Positions 25,283-34,233 of a DNA stretch of 64,000 nucleotides are shown piece after piece. The position numbers and the translations under genes were made by a program. This DNA comes from an uncultured Alphaproteobacteria bacterium (GTDB lineage: Bacteria > Pseudomonadota > Alphaproteobacteria > Caulobacterales > Caulobacteraceae), in contig CAIOSI010000037.1 in the NCBI GenBank assembly GCA_903860975.1, positions 62,001 through 126,000 on the forward strand, read 5' to 3'. The notes beneath the pieces are model-generated. The model had not been told where the DNA came from and searched no databases. It saw nothing but the letters and a program-made list of their open reading frames with translations. Within the stretch, counting starts at the first letter, position 1. Each line of letters starts with the position of its first letter.

Positions 25283-26529
25283 AACGCCATCCCCTGTACG
25301 ATCGCCTTCAGCTTTTCGATCGTCGACATCTTGTCGTCGATGAAATCGTGCTCCACCCACCAATCCTCAACTTCGCGCAGCACCTGGCCGACCATTGGTC
25401 CCTTGGGCGCGCCCGCGGCCAGGACATCCTGGCCCGTGAGAGGGAACGGCGGCGGGGTCCAGCCCTCGCCGAGCGCGATCATCCCGCGCCACTGTGGCGT
25501 GGTTGCCGAGCGATCCGCGCGAGCCCAGGCGAGCTTGGCGCGGTCGCGGAACGGCTGCGCGCCCAGGCGATATAGGTTTCGCCGGATCTCTCTGGGGCTC
25601 ATCCAGCTCTTGAAGATCGGCGTTGGCGCCAGGGCCGAGGCCAGACGGTCGCGTTCAGCGTTGGAGAGCCTCAGGCGTTCGGCACACTGCACGGCGCCGA
25701 GCGGATCGTCCTGCAACAGCGCAGCCAGCCGTAGGAGCGGATCTGTCTCGAATAATTGATCTTCTTCGATGGCCACCAGGCCCTCGAAGCGTTGCAGGTC
25801 GATTGGCGCAGGCACGATCTCGTCCAGCACGCCCACACGGGCCATCAAACCCATGGCCGCGCGCGGATCGGGCGCCGCCAGGAGCTTTAAGAGCTCTTTG
25901 GAGACCCTTTCCGCTGACAGGGACTTGATCCCGTCCCGCAGGGCCTCGCAGGCCGCCAGCGCCGCTGCGTTGGCAGGCGGCTGGCCATACCAGGCGAAGA
26001 AACGGAAAAAGCGCAGAATACGCAGGTAGTCTTCCCGAACCCGGTCTTCAGCTTTGCCTACGAACACGACGCGACCGGCCCGAGCATCGGCGACGCCGTG
26101 ACCCGTGGGATCGAAGATCTTGCCTTCACGGCTTGCGTAGAGACTATTGATCGTGAAGTCGCGCCTCAGGGCGTCCTCACCCCAGTTATCGCAGAAGGTC
26201 ACGACCGCGCGTCGGCCGTCAGTGACGACATCGCGGCGAAGGGTGGTAATTTCGAAGGGCTTGCCGCCGGCGACGGCGGTGACGGTACCGTGTTCAACCC
26301 CGGTCGGAATCGCTCTCAGGTTCGCCGCTTTCAAGGCAGCGATCACCGCATCGGGCAACAGCCATGTTGCGATATCGATGTCGCTAACGGGTTGACCAAG
26401 CAAGGTATTGCGAACGCAGCCGCCAACATAGCGCACGCAGTCGGCACCACCAGCCGCCTCCAGGGCATCGAGTACGGCCACCGTCTCAGGCGCGGTCATC
26501 CAGGGGCGTTGGCCGAGGGTCTCGCTCAT
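25279..26529 (-). CDS. CCA tRNA nucleotidyltransferase (class II)
   Basis: A 416-residue enzyme that adds or repairs the 3'-terminal CCA of tRNA, or only part of it in organisms with split activities. The polymerase head has YVGGCVRNTLLGQPVSDIDIA, with the catalytic Asp pair D-I-D, then EITTLRRDV, the RRDFTINSLYA motif and RILRFFRFFA, followed by a helical tRNA-binding body. ATG 26529 gives the family length and overlaps the DUF6111 stop by four bases. Gene order with DUF6111, the CoA pyrophosphatase and DUF1285 is conserved in alphaproteobacteria. Confidence 0.93.
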   Translation of the reverse strand: MSETLGQRPWMTAPETVAVLDALEAAGGADCVRYVGGCVRNTLLGQPVSDIDIATWLLPDAVIAALKAANLRAIPTGVEHGTVTAVAGGKPFEITTLRRDVVTDGRRAVVTFCDNWGEDALRRDFTINSLYASREGKIFDPTGHGVADARAGRVVFVGKAEDRVREDYLRILRFFRFFAWYGQPPANAAALAACEALRDGIKSLSAERVSKELLKLLAAPDPRAAMGLMARVGVLDEIVPAPIDLQRFEGLVAIEEDQLFETDPLLRLAALLQDDPLGAVQCAERLRLSNAERDRLASALAPTPIFKSWMSPREIRRNLYRLGAQPFRDRAKLAWARADRSATTPQWRGMIALGEGWTPPPFPLTGQDVLAAGAPKGPMVGQVLREVEDWWVEHDFIDDKMSTIEKLKAIVQGMAF

Positions 26530-26828
26530 TTCGGCGCACTCGCAGCAGGTTGGGTCGGTCTTTCGAAGTAGCCTTTCGTCACCGCTCCGCTCGCGTTGAC
26601 TTCGCCAGGGACATAGCGGTCGTGGCGGTTGTCGCTGTGGAAGATCACCTGCGCGAACAATGACAGCCCGACCAGTACCGCACCGGCTGCAACCAGCCAT
26701 GCAAAGGGTGTTGAGCCCATTTCGCGCCCGGTTCGGCGGGCCCAGGCCTGCCAGATGAACCAGACGGCGAACGGCAGGGCGAGCAGGACCGAGCGCCAGG
26801 CGATAACTTCAGGCAATGGCGGCTCCAT
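26526..26828 (-). CDS. DUF6111 family membrane protein
   Basis: A 100-residue protein with two membrane helices (VIAWRSVLLALPFAVWFIW and FAWLVAAGAVLVGLSLFAQV) and a hydrophilic tail containing NRHDRYVPGEVNASGAVTKG. It matches what I know of DUF6111 proteins, which sit between the NUDIX and cca genes in many alphaproteobacteria. The function is unknown. ATG 26828 overlaps the end of the NUDIX gene by 20 bases and the stop overlaps cca, so translation is probably coupled. Confidence 0.8.
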   Translation of the reverse strand: MEPPLPEVIAWRSVLLALPFAVWFIWQAWARRTGREMGSTPFAWLVAAGAVLVGLSLFAQVIFHSDNRHDRYVPGEVNASGAVTKGYFERPTQPAASAPK

Positions 26829-27462
26829 AAAGGTGATCATAAAGCGCGCGCAACATTCCAGCCGTTGCGCCCCAGATAAAACGGTCCTGGTGGGTGAAGG
26901 CATAGAAGCGGCGCGTTTCACCGGAGGGAAGTTCTCGCTCGTGTTCCTCCAGGTTGGCGGGATCCATCAGGAAACCGAAGGGCGTCTCGAAGATATCTGC
27001 GACCTCGTCAGGATTGGCAGCCAGGGTAAAGCCTGGCCTGACGAAGCCGACAACGGGCGTAATTAAGTAGCCGGTGCCGGTGCGGTAGGGTGTGGAAAGC
27101 CCGACGAGACTCACGAATTGCGGTTCGAGCCCGATCTCTTCGTGAGCCTCGCGCAGCGCCGTCTGCCAGAGCGTCTCGCCTGGGTCGCGCCGCCCGCCCG
27201 GCAGCGCAATCTGGCCGGTGTGTCGACGAAGGGTGTCGGCCCTGCGTGTCAAAATCACGTGCAGGCCGGCCTCGCGCTCGACGAGGCCGATGAGCACCGC
27301 CGCAGGCTTTAGCGGCCCCTCGGCTTCGGTTGGTCCAAAGGCCCCGCTCAGATCGAAATCCGACGCTATCTTTCCGACGTGCGCCGGCTCGCGCGCCTCC
27401 AACGGGTCCAGGTATTCACCGATCCAATTGCGCAGATCGCCTCCGCGGCCGCGAAAGTTCAC
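26809..27462 (-). CDS. CoA pyrophosphatase, NUDIX family
   Basis: A 217-residue NUDIX hydrolase of the NudL/CoAse type, which cleaves coenzyme A and its derivatives into phosphopantetheine and 3',5'-ADP. The Nudix box G-x5-E-x7-R-E-x2-E-E-x-G is intact (ALPGGRRDPGETLWQTALRE then AHEEIGL). It is preceded by the CoAse-specific TRRADTLRRHTGQIALPGG. Upstream the start overlaps the DUF1285 stop by four bases. Probably a housekeeping role in CoA turnover. Confidence 0.9.
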   Translation of the reverse strand: MNFRGRGGDLRNWIGEYLDPLEAREPAHVGKIASDFDLSGAFGPTEAEGPLKPAAVLIGLVEREAGLHVILTRRADTLRRHTGQIALPGGRRDPGETLWQTALREAHEEIGLEPQFVSLVGLSTPYRTGTGYLITPVVGFVRPGFTLAANPDEVADIFETPFGFLMDPANLEEHERELPSGETRRFYAFTHQDRFIWGATAGMLRALYDHLYGAAIA

Positions 27463-28031
27463 AGCTGGTGCGCTCGGGCCGGGCCGAGCGGGTACCAGGC
27501 GCCATTTGAGGCCACACCCAGCGTTGGGCCCTGCGGTGTGTCGCGTTCCTCGGCCAGCTCAACCAACTCGTAGAAGACCGCCCGCGCGATCAGGGCCTCA
27601 AGACCGCGGCGGACGTGTACGTAAGGACGCGGTTCGCCGTCGGCGCCGGTATCCACTCGGATATAATTCTCCGGTCCCGCTTCAACTTCGTCCCCAACGT
27701 TGGTGAGGAACCGCAAGCTGGCACCCACCTGGTCCACTCGGGTGGCGATGAAGGGCGCATCTTCGACAGTGATCTTCATCTTCTCGACCGGCGTCACGAG
27801 ATGAATGCCGTCAGGATCCTTGCGCAACACCGTCGAAAACAAGCGAACCAAGGCCTCGCGGCCAATCGGCGTGCCCTCGTGAAACCAGACGCCATCCTTG
27901 CGGATGACGATGTCGATCTCGCCGCAATGTTGCGGATTCCATAGATGAACCGGCGGCAAGCCGCGGCCGGGCGCTTGATTCGCCGCAGCGATTAGCCCTT
28001 CAAGCCCTGGTCCCGCCTGCTCGTCTGCCAT
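27459..28031 (-). CDS. DUF1285 domain-containing protein
   Basis: A 190-residue cytosolic protein of the DUF1285 family. Family features are PPVHLWNPQHCGEIDIVIRK, DGVWFHEGTPIGREALVRLF, DPDGIHLVTPVEKMKITVED and YVHVRRGLEALI. The fold is known but the function is not. ATG 28031 is the conserved start. It is the first gene of the DUF1285 / CoA pyrophosphatase / DUF6111 / cca run; each junction overlaps by a few bases. Confidence 0.88.
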   Translation of the reverse strand: MADEQAGPGLEGLIAAANQAPGRGLPPVHLWNPQHCGEIDIVIRKDGVWFHEGTPIGREALVRLFSTVLRKDPDGIHLVTPVEKMKITVEDAPFIATRVDQVGASLRFLTNVGDEVEAGPENYIRVDTGADGEPRPYVHVRRGLEALIARAVFYELVELAEERDTPQGPTLGVASNGAWYPLGPARAHQL

Positions 28032-28063
28032 GCTTCGGAAAGTAGGCGCACCCGGACCTCGCC

Positions 28064-28576
28064 TCAAGTCGGCTCGATCAGACCTGCAAGCTCAACGGCG
28101 TCAGGCGTCAGCCTTCGAACGAGAACGCGCCGCGGGTCAACAGGACCCGGCAGAACCACCTGACGGCCCAGAGCTGCTGAAAAACCGACCCGGCTGAAGT
28201 ATGGCTCGTCGCCGACCAGGACGACATGGGTCTCACCCGCGGCCTTTGCGGCCTCGCACGCCCGCGCAACGAGACGGGCGCCGAAGCCCGCATTCCGCTC
28301 GCCTTGTTCAACGGCGAAGGGGCCAAGGAACATGGCGCGCACGCCGCCGACCTGAACATGCCACATGCGCGCTACGCCCAAGAGATTTTCGCCGCTCCAG
28401 GCGCATACGGACAGATCGGGGGCAAAGGTGGCGAGCTCACGCACCCGCTCGGAAGCCTTGGCGTAGCGGCCGGGCCCAAAAGCGCGCTCGATAAGGGCGT
28501 CGACCAGGGCGGCGTCCTGTGGGTGTTCGGCTTGAAGCGTGAGCGTCGGGATCGGCGGGACGGGTTGAACGGTCAT
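28064..28576 (-). CDS. GNAT N-acetyltransferase
   Basis: A 170-residue acetyltransferase with the GNAT fold. The acetyl-CoA motif reads GFGARLVARACEAAKAAG after the strand MFLGPFAVEQGERNAG, and the later part (VVLVGDEPYFSRVGFSAA) resembles the YhbS-like branch. The substrate is unknown. ATG 28576 gives the family length; upstream in-frame sequence has a Pro/Ser-rich, unlikely composition. It is 32 bases upstream of the DUF1285 gene on the same strand. Confidence 0.85.
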   Translation of the reverse strand: MTVQPVPPIPTLTLQAEHPQDAALVDALIERAFGPGRYAKASERVRELATFAPDLSVCAWSGENLLGVARMWHVQVGGVRAMFLGPFAVEQGERNAGFGARLVARACEAAKAAGETHVVLVGDEPYFSRVGFSAALGRQVVLPGPVDPRRVLVRRLTPDAVELAGLIEPT

Positions 28577-28794
28577 GAGATCGAACTTCGACTTGGAACC
28601 AGGAGAAGCCGGGCTGCGCCAAGGCGCAGTCGCAGGCAGATCAGACGGCGCAAATAGCCCATCTGGTTCGTCGCAGTCGTCGCATGTCGGCGGGACCCCA
28701 TGATCAAGGCCGGCGCAAATAGGCGCAAAGGTCGGCGAGGTCAACGACGACGCCTAGACGAGCTGGCCGACAAAGGGCAGGTTCGCGTCCATCC

Positions 28795-30066
28795 ATGGCC
28801 GAGAGCACTTCCGACATTGTCCCCTCGGCCCGCGCGCTCCTGAAGGAGCGCGACTATCTATGCTTCTGGATCTCGCGATGGACGGGCAGTTTCGCCGCCC
28901 AAATCCAGAGTGTGGCTATGGGCTGGCAGATGTATGCCATCGCCCGGCAAACGCGCTCGGTACAGGAGAGCGCCTTCCTGGTCGGCATGATCGGTCTTGC
29001 GGCCTTTATTCCCGTCTTCCTACTGACCCTCCCCGCTGGCGAGACAGCGGACCGTCATAATCGCAAGACGGTCTTGCTGGTCTGTTTCGCAGGCGAGATC
29101 GCCACTGTGCTCACCCTTGCTATCGCCACCTGGCAAGGCTGGACATCGGTGCAGATGCTTCTCATCGTGGGCTTCCTGTTCGGTGCGGCCAGAGCTTTCT
29201 TTGCGCCGGCCAACACCGCGCTTGGACCGATGCTTGTGCCGCGTGCGCTGCTGCCGCGCGCCATTGCTTGGAATTCTCTCGCCTGGCAGACCGCCTCAAT
29301 CATCGGGCCAGCCGCTGGCGGCCTCCTGGTCGCCAAATCTCCGACCTATGCCTATTTCACGACCTTCGGCCTCTATCTGGTGGCCGCCTTCGCCACCTTC
29401 CTAATCCGCAAGAACGCCCAGCCGACCGTCAATCCCGGTTCCCGCTGGACCCTGATGAAAGAAGGTCTGGCCTACGTCTGGAACCAGAAGATCGTGTTTG
29501 GCGCGATCTCCCTTGACCTCTTTGCCGTTCTGCTCGGCGGCGCCACCGCCCTGCTACCGGTCTTCGCGCGCGACATTCTGCACGTCGGTCCTCAGGGCTT
29601 CGGTATTCTTCGCTCAGGACCAGCGATTGGCGCAACGGGGGTCGCGCTCCTACTGGCGGCCAATCCCATCCGGCGGCGGGCCGGTTATTTCATGTTCGCC
29701 GGCGTGGCGACTTTTGGCGTGGCGACCTGCGTCTTTGCCCTCGCCCCCCGCATCTGGCCGTCCCACGTCCTTTGGCTGTCCGTTTTGGCGCTGGCGACGC
29801 TCGGTGGCGCAGACATGCTTAGCGTTTATGTTCGTCAGACCCTTGTGCAATTGGTGACGCCGGACGCAATGCGAGGCCGCGTCGCGGCCGTTTCTTCGGT
29901 CTTCATCGGCGCCTCCAATGAACTCGGCGAGTTCGAGAGCGGCGTGGTCGCGCGCTTCCTGGGCCCCGTCGGCTCGGTCCTCTTTGGTGGGATTGGCGCA
30001 CTGATCGTAACTGGCGCGTGGGCCGAGCTTTTTCCCGCCTTGCGTAAGGCCGACCGCCTCGAATAA
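28795..30066 (+). CDS. MFS transporter, EntS-like
   Basis: A 423-residue major facilitator with about twelve transmembrane helices, of the MFS_3/EntS branch often linked to export of small molecules. The first loop has FWISRWTGSFAAQIQSVAMG and the signature between helices 2 and 3 is LPAGETADRHNRKTVLL, with the typical G-x-x-x-D-R-x-x-R/K pattern. The C-terminal half has VRQTLVQLVTPDAMRGRVAA, another MFS_3 marker. Substrate unknown. The SDR gene begins 29 bases downstream on the same strand. Confidence 0.88.
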   Translation: MAESTSDIVPSARALLKERDYLCFWISRWTGSFAAQIQSVAMGWQMYAIARQTRSVQESAFLVGMIGLAAFIPVFLLTLPAGETADRHNRKTVLLVCFAGEIATVLTLAIATWQGWTSVQMLLIVGFLFGAARAFFAPANTALGPMLVPRALLPRAIAWNSLAWQTASIIGPAAGGLLVAKSPTYAYFTTFGLYLVAAFATFLIRKNAQPTVNPGSRWTLMKEGLAYVWNQKIVFGAISLDLFAVLLGGATALLPVFARDILHVGPQGFGILRSGPAIGATGVALLLAANPIRRRAGYFMFAGVATFGVATCVFALAPRIWPSHVLWLSVLALATLGGADMLSVYVRQTLVQLVTPDAMRGRVAAVSSVFIGASNELGEFESGVVARFLGPVGSVLFGGIGALIVTGAWAELFPALRKADRLE

Positions 30067-30095
30067 CTGTCGCTCTATAATTTAGGAGAATTCAA

Positions 30096-31028
30096 ATGGG
30101 TGCGTTAGACGGCAAAGTGGTCCTGGTTACAGGCGGCGGAAATGGCATCGGGCGCGACTGCGCGCTCATTGCTGCACAGGAAGGCGCAAAGGTCGTGGTC
30201 AACGACCTGGGCGCTGGCCTCAAGGGCGAAGATGAGGGCTCTGCTGGCCCGGCAGAGAAGGTCTGCCAGGAAATCCGCGCCGCAGGCGGTGAGGCCGTCT
30301 CCAACTCCGACAGCGTCACCAGCCTGAAAGCCGTCGAAGGCATGGTCGAGCAAGCGCGTGACACCTTTGGCGGCCTCCACGCCGTGATCAACCCGGCTGG
30401 AATCCTGCGCGACGTGATGTTCCACAAGATGAGCGAGCGCGACTGGGACCAGGTCATCGAGGTTCATATGCGCGGCAGTTTCAATGTCGCCCGCGCCACG
30501 ATCGAGCTGTTTCGCGAACAGAATGACGGCGCCTACATGTTCTTCACCTCGACTTCGGGCCTCTTCGGAAACATCGGCCAGGCCAATTATGGCGCGGCCA
30601 AAATGGGCATCGCTGGCCTATCGCGGATCATCGCCATGGAAGGCGCGCGCAACAACGTGCGATCCAACTGCGTTGCGCCCGTTGCCTGGACGCGCATGAC
30701 CCAGTCGGTGCCGATCAAAGACGAAGCGGCGGCTGCGCGTCGCGCTGTGATGGCTGAGAAGGTCCGCGCCGACCAACCGGCTCGCTTCTCCGTCGCCATG
30801 GTCACACCAGCTGCGGCCAATGTTTCGGGCCAGATCTTCGGGTCCTCCGGCGAGAACATCATCCTTTACTCGCAGCCTCGGCCCATCGAGACTTGCACCA
30901 AGCCAGATGGCGAGGGCTGGACGGTGGAGACCATCCTGTCCGAAGCCATTCCGAAGATGGCACCCAAGTTCTTCGACCTCAACCGCGCACCTATGGCCGG
31001 AGCGCAGCCGGCGAAGGCACCGGCTTAA
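30096..31028 (+). CDS. SDR-family 3-hydroxyacyl-CoA dehydrogenase-like protein
   Basis: A 310-residue short-chain dehydrogenase resembling the dehydrogenase part of peroxisomal multifunctional enzyme type 2. The cofactor motif is VTGGGNGIGRD, and the catalytic Ser-Tyr-Lys is in FTSTSGLFGNIGQANYGAAK. The usual N-N-A-G structural motif reads N-P-A-G (HAVINPAGILRD), an uncommon change. The C-terminal extension beyond a 250-residue SDR core fits the hydroxyacyl-CoA dehydrogenase group. TAGGAGAA ends seven bases before ATG 30096. Probably involved in fatty-acid or steroid side-chain oxidation, inferred only. Confidence 0.87.
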   Translation: MGALDGKVVLVTGGGNGIGRDCALIAAQEGAKVVVNDLGAGLKGEDEGSAGPAEKVCQEIRAAGGEAVSNSDSVTSLKAVEGMVEQARDTFGGLHAVINPAGILRDVMFHKMSERDWDQVIEVHMRGSFNVARATIELFREQNDGAYMFFTSTSGLFGNIGQANYGAAKMGIAGLSRIIAMEGARNNVRSNCVAPVAWTRMTQSVPIKDEAAAARRAVMAEKVRADQPARFSVAMVTPAAANVSGQIFGSSGENIILYSQPRPIETCTKPDGEGWTVETILSEAIPKMAPKFFDLNRAPMAGAQPAKAPA

Positions 31029-31111
31029 ACTTGAATTTCTGATCGTCTTGGCCGCGTTCAAACGGCCATCCAGAAGCGTTGGAGCCTGATCCGGCAGATG
31101 CGTATTTGGAT

Positions 31112-31130
31112 CCCCGGGCCTTGCCCGGGG
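31112..31130. repeat. Palindromic intergenic repeat
   Basis: CCCCGGGC (31112-31119) and GCCCGGGG (31123-31130) form a perfect stem around CTT. The flanks, GGAT before and GTGACGC after, give the pattern TTGGATCCCCGGG...CCCGGGGGTGACGC, which looks like a dispersed palindromic repeat of many alphaproteobacterial genomes. It lies between convergent genes and may also act as a bidirectional terminator. Confidence 0.55.
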
Positions 31131-31156
31131 GTGACGCGCTGAAGTGATCGTCTAGG

Positions 31157-31753
31157 TTAAAGACGGTGCAGTCGTTCCCACTGCGTGCGGGTAAGCTCCC
31201 AATAGGCTGAGCGGCGAGTGGTCCCGTCCGGCTTCACGCTTTCCACCTCACCCATGCGCAGAAATCCAGCACCATCGATCGCCTTTGCCGAGCGAACATT
31301 GTCCAGTGCCGCGGTCAGGCCGATCAGACGTAAGCCCAGCGCCTCGAACATCCAGGAGATCGAGTGGGCCACGCCTTGGCGTCCCGCGCCAGAATTCTGC
31401 AGGTCGGCGCGACGGGCTCCGGCAAGCTCTCCCGACGCCCGCTCTGGCCAGATTGAGAAGCGCGAATAGCCAGAGACTTTTCCGGCCTCATCGAGACTCA
31501 CCGCCAAGATGCAGCGGCCTTCCTGCCGCAGAGCCTCGCTCTCAGCCACCCAAAGCGCGACGCTTTCAATGGTGATCGGTCTCGGAAGGTCGTAGATCGG
31601 GTCCGAGACACGCGGATCAGACAGCAGAGCCAAAAGCCCACCAACGTGATCAGGGCCCGCGACCAGCCGGCCTTCGGCACGACGCACGGCCGCACGGATC
31701 GAAGCCTCCTCGTCGGGCGTGGCGACCAGCACCGTTTTGGGCGGTGCGCTCAT
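31157..31753 (-). CDS. GNAT N-acetyltransferase
   Basis: A 198-residue protein with a GNAT layout (RimJ/RimL-like): strand CILAVSLDEAGKVSGYSRFS, a helix pair in RQGVAHSISWMFEALGLRLI, and the terminal NVRSAKAIDGAGFLRMGEVE, where N-x-x-S-x-x-x-x-x-x-x-x-G-F is the common C-terminal motif. The acetyl-CoA loop is less regular than usual. The start at ATG 31753 overlaps the next GNAT gene by four bases, so the two acetyltransferases are coupled. Substrates are unknown. Confidence 0.75.
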   Translation of the reverse strand: MSAPPKTVLVATPDEEASIRAAVRRAEGRLVAGPDHVGGLLALLSDPRVSDPIYDLPRPITIESVALWVAESEALRQEGRCILAVSLDEAGKVSGYSRFSIWPERASGELAGARRADLQNSGAGRQGVAHSISWMFEALGLRLIGLTAALDNVRSAKAIDGAGFLRMGEVESVKPDGTTRRSAYWELTRTQWERLHRL

Positions 31754-32229
31754 GACTCCGCGAGCTGGACGAGCGATTCGCCATAGAGGCGGCGCACAGT
31801 CCAGCCCTCCTTTTTCATCGCTCCCAGGCTGTCGTAGAACGCGATGGAAGGCGTATTCCAGTCCAGCACCGACCATTCCAGTCGACCAAGGTCGGCATCG
31901 ACACATCGCTGAGCCAAACGGCGCAGAAGAGCCCGTCCGGCACCTATGCCTCGCGCGCCCGGCACGACGAAGAGGTCCTCCAGGTAGATCCCTGCGCTGC
32001 CGCGAAACGTCGAGTAGCTATAAAACCAAAGCGCAAAACCGACCGGCCGGCCGTCAGCCTCGGCGATATCGCAAAAGGCTCGGGGATTCTCGCCGAAGAG
32101 ATCACGGCGGAGATCGGCGTCGCTGCATTCAACCTCGTGCAGAAGGCGTTCGTACTCCGCCAGGTCGCGGATGAATCCGAGGATGAGGGAGACATCTGCC
32201 GGTGAGGCGACGCGAACAGCGATACTCAT
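31750..32229 (-). CDS. GNAT N-acetyltransferase
   Basis: A 159-residue acetyltransferase similar to the diamine/spermidine N-acetyltransferase-like branch: VRVASPADVSLILGFIRDLA at the start, IYLEDLFVVPGARGIGAGRA containing the acetyl-CoA motif R/G-x-x-G-x-G/A, and EWSVLDWNTPSIAFYDSLGA, the N-x-x-S-I-x-F-Y signature. Complete by length. It overlaps the SDR gene upstream and the second GNAT gene downstream by four bases each, forming a three-gene operon. Confidence 0.88.
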   Translation of the reverse strand: MSIAVRVASPADVSLILGFIRDLAEYERLLHEVECSDADLRRDLFGENPRAFCDIAEADGRPVGFALWFYSYSTFRGSAGIYLEDLFVVPGARGIGAGRALLRRLAQRCVDADLGRLEWSVLDWNTPSIAFYDSLGAMKKEGWTVRRLYGESLVQLAES

Positions 32230-33104
32230 GCGCGGGCAAGGCTCCCATCACCGATGACCACTCCGGGCGGCGGCTTATTGCTGTCGGGGACGAAGAAGTC
32301 AGGCATCAGGGGCTGACTGGAATCGACGCGATACTGATCAAAGTCACGAACGCCCTCGCCATAGAGGAGGCTGTCGTCGATCAGAAAATTTCCGGTGAAC
32401 TCGCGCGACGGCTTTTCAAATATGGCATGTGCGGCGTCAGCCATGATCTCAACCGTGCGGCAGCGCCGCATCCCCTCATCGCCGGCCAACGCGAACTTGA
32501 TGGCCGCTGTGGCGATGCCCGTGCGGGGCCAAAGCGCGTTGAATGCGATCCCGTCGGCGGCGAACTCGGCGCTCATCCCAAGCACACACATGCTCATACC
32601 GAACTTGGCCATGCTGTAGGCCGTGTGACCGGCGAACCATTTGGGACTCATGTCTAAAGGCGGAGACAGCATCAGCACATGCGGATTGGCGGCCCGCTTC
32701 AGGTGCGGGATACAGGCCCTGGACGTAAGGTAGGTCCCACGCGCATTGATCTGGTTCATAAGGTCGTAGCGCTTCATATCGGTGGCCAGCGTGCCGCTCA
32801 GCGAGATCGCCGAAGCGTTGTTCACGCAGATGTCGATGCCGCCGAACTTCGCGACCGTCGCCTGGACGGCGGCCATCACGGAGGCCTCTTCGCGGACGTC
32901 GACAATGAGCGGCAGGGCCTTGCCGCCAGCAGCTTCAATCTCTTCCGCCGCCGTATAGATCGTCCCTGGCAGTTTTGGGTGCGGTTGGGCTGTCTTGGCC
33001 GCGATCGCGATGTGTGCACCATCACGGGCAGCGCGCAGAGCGATGGCCAGGCCTATGCCTCGGCTAGCGCCAGTGACGAAGAGTGTCTTGCCTTGCAGGC
33101 TCAT
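32226..33104 (-). CDS. SDR-family oxidoreductase, HSDL2-like
   Basis: A 292-residue short-chain dehydrogenase resembling hydroxysteroid dehydrogenase-like protein 2. The cofactor motif is VTGASRGIGLAIALRA, the structural motif CVNNASAISLSG, and the active-site Tyr-Lys lies in GHTAYSMAKFGM. HSDL2-like features are KTAQPHPKLPGTIYTAAEEI and the PRTGIATAAI stretch. The physiological substrate is unknown; fatty-acid-related oxidation is suggested by relatives. ATG 33104 is the start, first gene of the operon with the two GNAT genes. Confidence 0.88.
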   Translation of the reverse strand: MSLQGKTLFVTGASRGIGLAIALRAARDGAHIAIAAKTAQPHPKLPGTIYTAAEEIEAAGGKALPLIVDVREEASVMAAVQATVAKFGGIDICVNNASAISLSGTLATDMKRYDLMNQINARGTYLTSRACIPHLKRAANPHVLMLSPPLDMSPKWFAGHTAYSMAKFGMSMCVLGMSAEFAADGIAFNALWPRTGIATAAIKFALAGDEGMRRCRTVEIMADAAHAIFEKPSREFTGNFLIDDSLLYGEGVRDFDQYRVDSSQPLMPDFFVPDSNKPPPGVVIGDGSLARA

Positions 33105-33162
33105 AGCTTCAATTCCGTGGTTTCTTCGCAGAGCGCCCAGAGACGTTCAGCAGCTTAGGGCT

Positions 33163-34233
33163 TTAGGCCGCGACCCGGTACCAGTCGACACCGTTCGCAT
33201 CTCGGGTGCGGATGATCTGGCCGCGGGACATAAGGCAATTCAAGTGCGCCAGGCTTTCGCCAGTCGCCAGGCCCAAAAGATTCTGGTCGATATGCCGGCG
33301 GAATAAGACCCGGAATACATCGACGGCACGCTTGGGCTCATCAAGCATCTGGATAAGCCGCGCCAGGCCCCGTTCATGGCCGCCGATCAGGTGATCGATG
33401 CGCGCATGAAGGCCATGGAACGGGTCATTGTGAGCCGGCAGCACCAGCACGTCGTCCGGGATCTTGGTCTTGATACGCGCCAATGAGGTCAGCCACTCGG
33501 TCAGCGGATCACCGTCCGGCTCCGTCGGAAAGACGGAAACATTAGAGGATATCCTGGGCAACACCTGATCACCGGAAATCATCACCTGCAGGTCTGGGCA
33601 ATAGAGACAGGCATGCTCCGGGCTGTGGCCCGAACCGACGACGATCCGCCAAACGCGGCCGCCGATCGTGATCTCATCGCCATCGTTCAGCCTATGGAAG
33701 CTGTCGGGCAAGGCATGCAGACCACGGCCGAAGCCCCCAAAGCGGGCTTTATAGTGCTCCAGAGCGTCTTCATCCCAGCCCGCAGCCCGGAAAAACCGGA
33801 TCGCATCGTTTGGCGCTTCGCGGCCAGTATCGGCAGCAAGGGCGCGGCAGGTGGTGAACTCCAGGCGCGTGATCCAAAGCTTTGCATCGAACTTCCGCGT
33901 CAGATAGCCGGACATGCCGATGTGGTCGGGGTGCATGTGGGTAACGAACACCCGGCTCACGCCCTTTCCAGCAAGCCCGCCCTGGAATGCCGCGCGCCAG
34001 GCGTCACGGGTGGCGGCGCCGCCCATGCCAGTGTCCACGATCGCCCAACCATCAGGCTCGTCGATCGCCCAGACGTTGATGAAGGAAAGCGATCCGCCGA
34101 GCGGCATACGAAGCCACTTCACGCCGCAGACGACATCGCGCGTGTCGCCACCAACCTTCGGCGCGTCCTCGAACGGATAGACGAGCTTTGGTCGGGGATG
34201 ATCCGGATAGGTTTGTTCGACGCCGTCCCGCAA
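33163..34233 (-). CDS. MBL-fold metallohydrolase
   Basis: A 356-residue glyoxalase-II-like metallo-beta-lactamase-fold enzyme, cytosolic by lack of a signal. The metal motif is FVTHMHPDHIGMSGYL, with further ligands in VGSGHSPEHACLY, ISGDQVLPRIS and LVLPAHNDPFHGL. The C-terminal helical part (ARIDHLIGGHERGLARLIQM and later) is seen in the longer beta-lactamase-like group with a winged-helix tail. TTG 34233 is the start, with TTGGAG seven bases upstream. Substrate unknown; thioester or lactone hydrolysis is possible. Confidence 0.85.
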   Translation of the reverse strand: MRDGVEQTYPDHPRPKLVYPFEDAPKVGGDTRDVVCGVKWLRMPLGGSLSFINVWAIDEPDGWAIVDTGMGGAATRDAWRAAFQGGLAGKGVSRVFVTHMHPDHIGMSGYLTRKFDAKLWITRLEFTTCRALAADTGREAPNDAIRFFRAAGWDEDALEHYKARFGGFGRGLHALPDSFHRLNDGDEITIGGRVWRIVVGSGHSPEHACLYCPDLQVMISGDQVLPRISSNVSVFPTEPDGDPLTEWLTSLARIKTKIPDDVLVLPAHNDPFHGLHARIDHLIGGHERGLARLIQMLDEPKRAVDVFRVLFRRHIDQNLLGLATGESLAHLNCLMSRGQIIRTRDANGVDWYRVAA

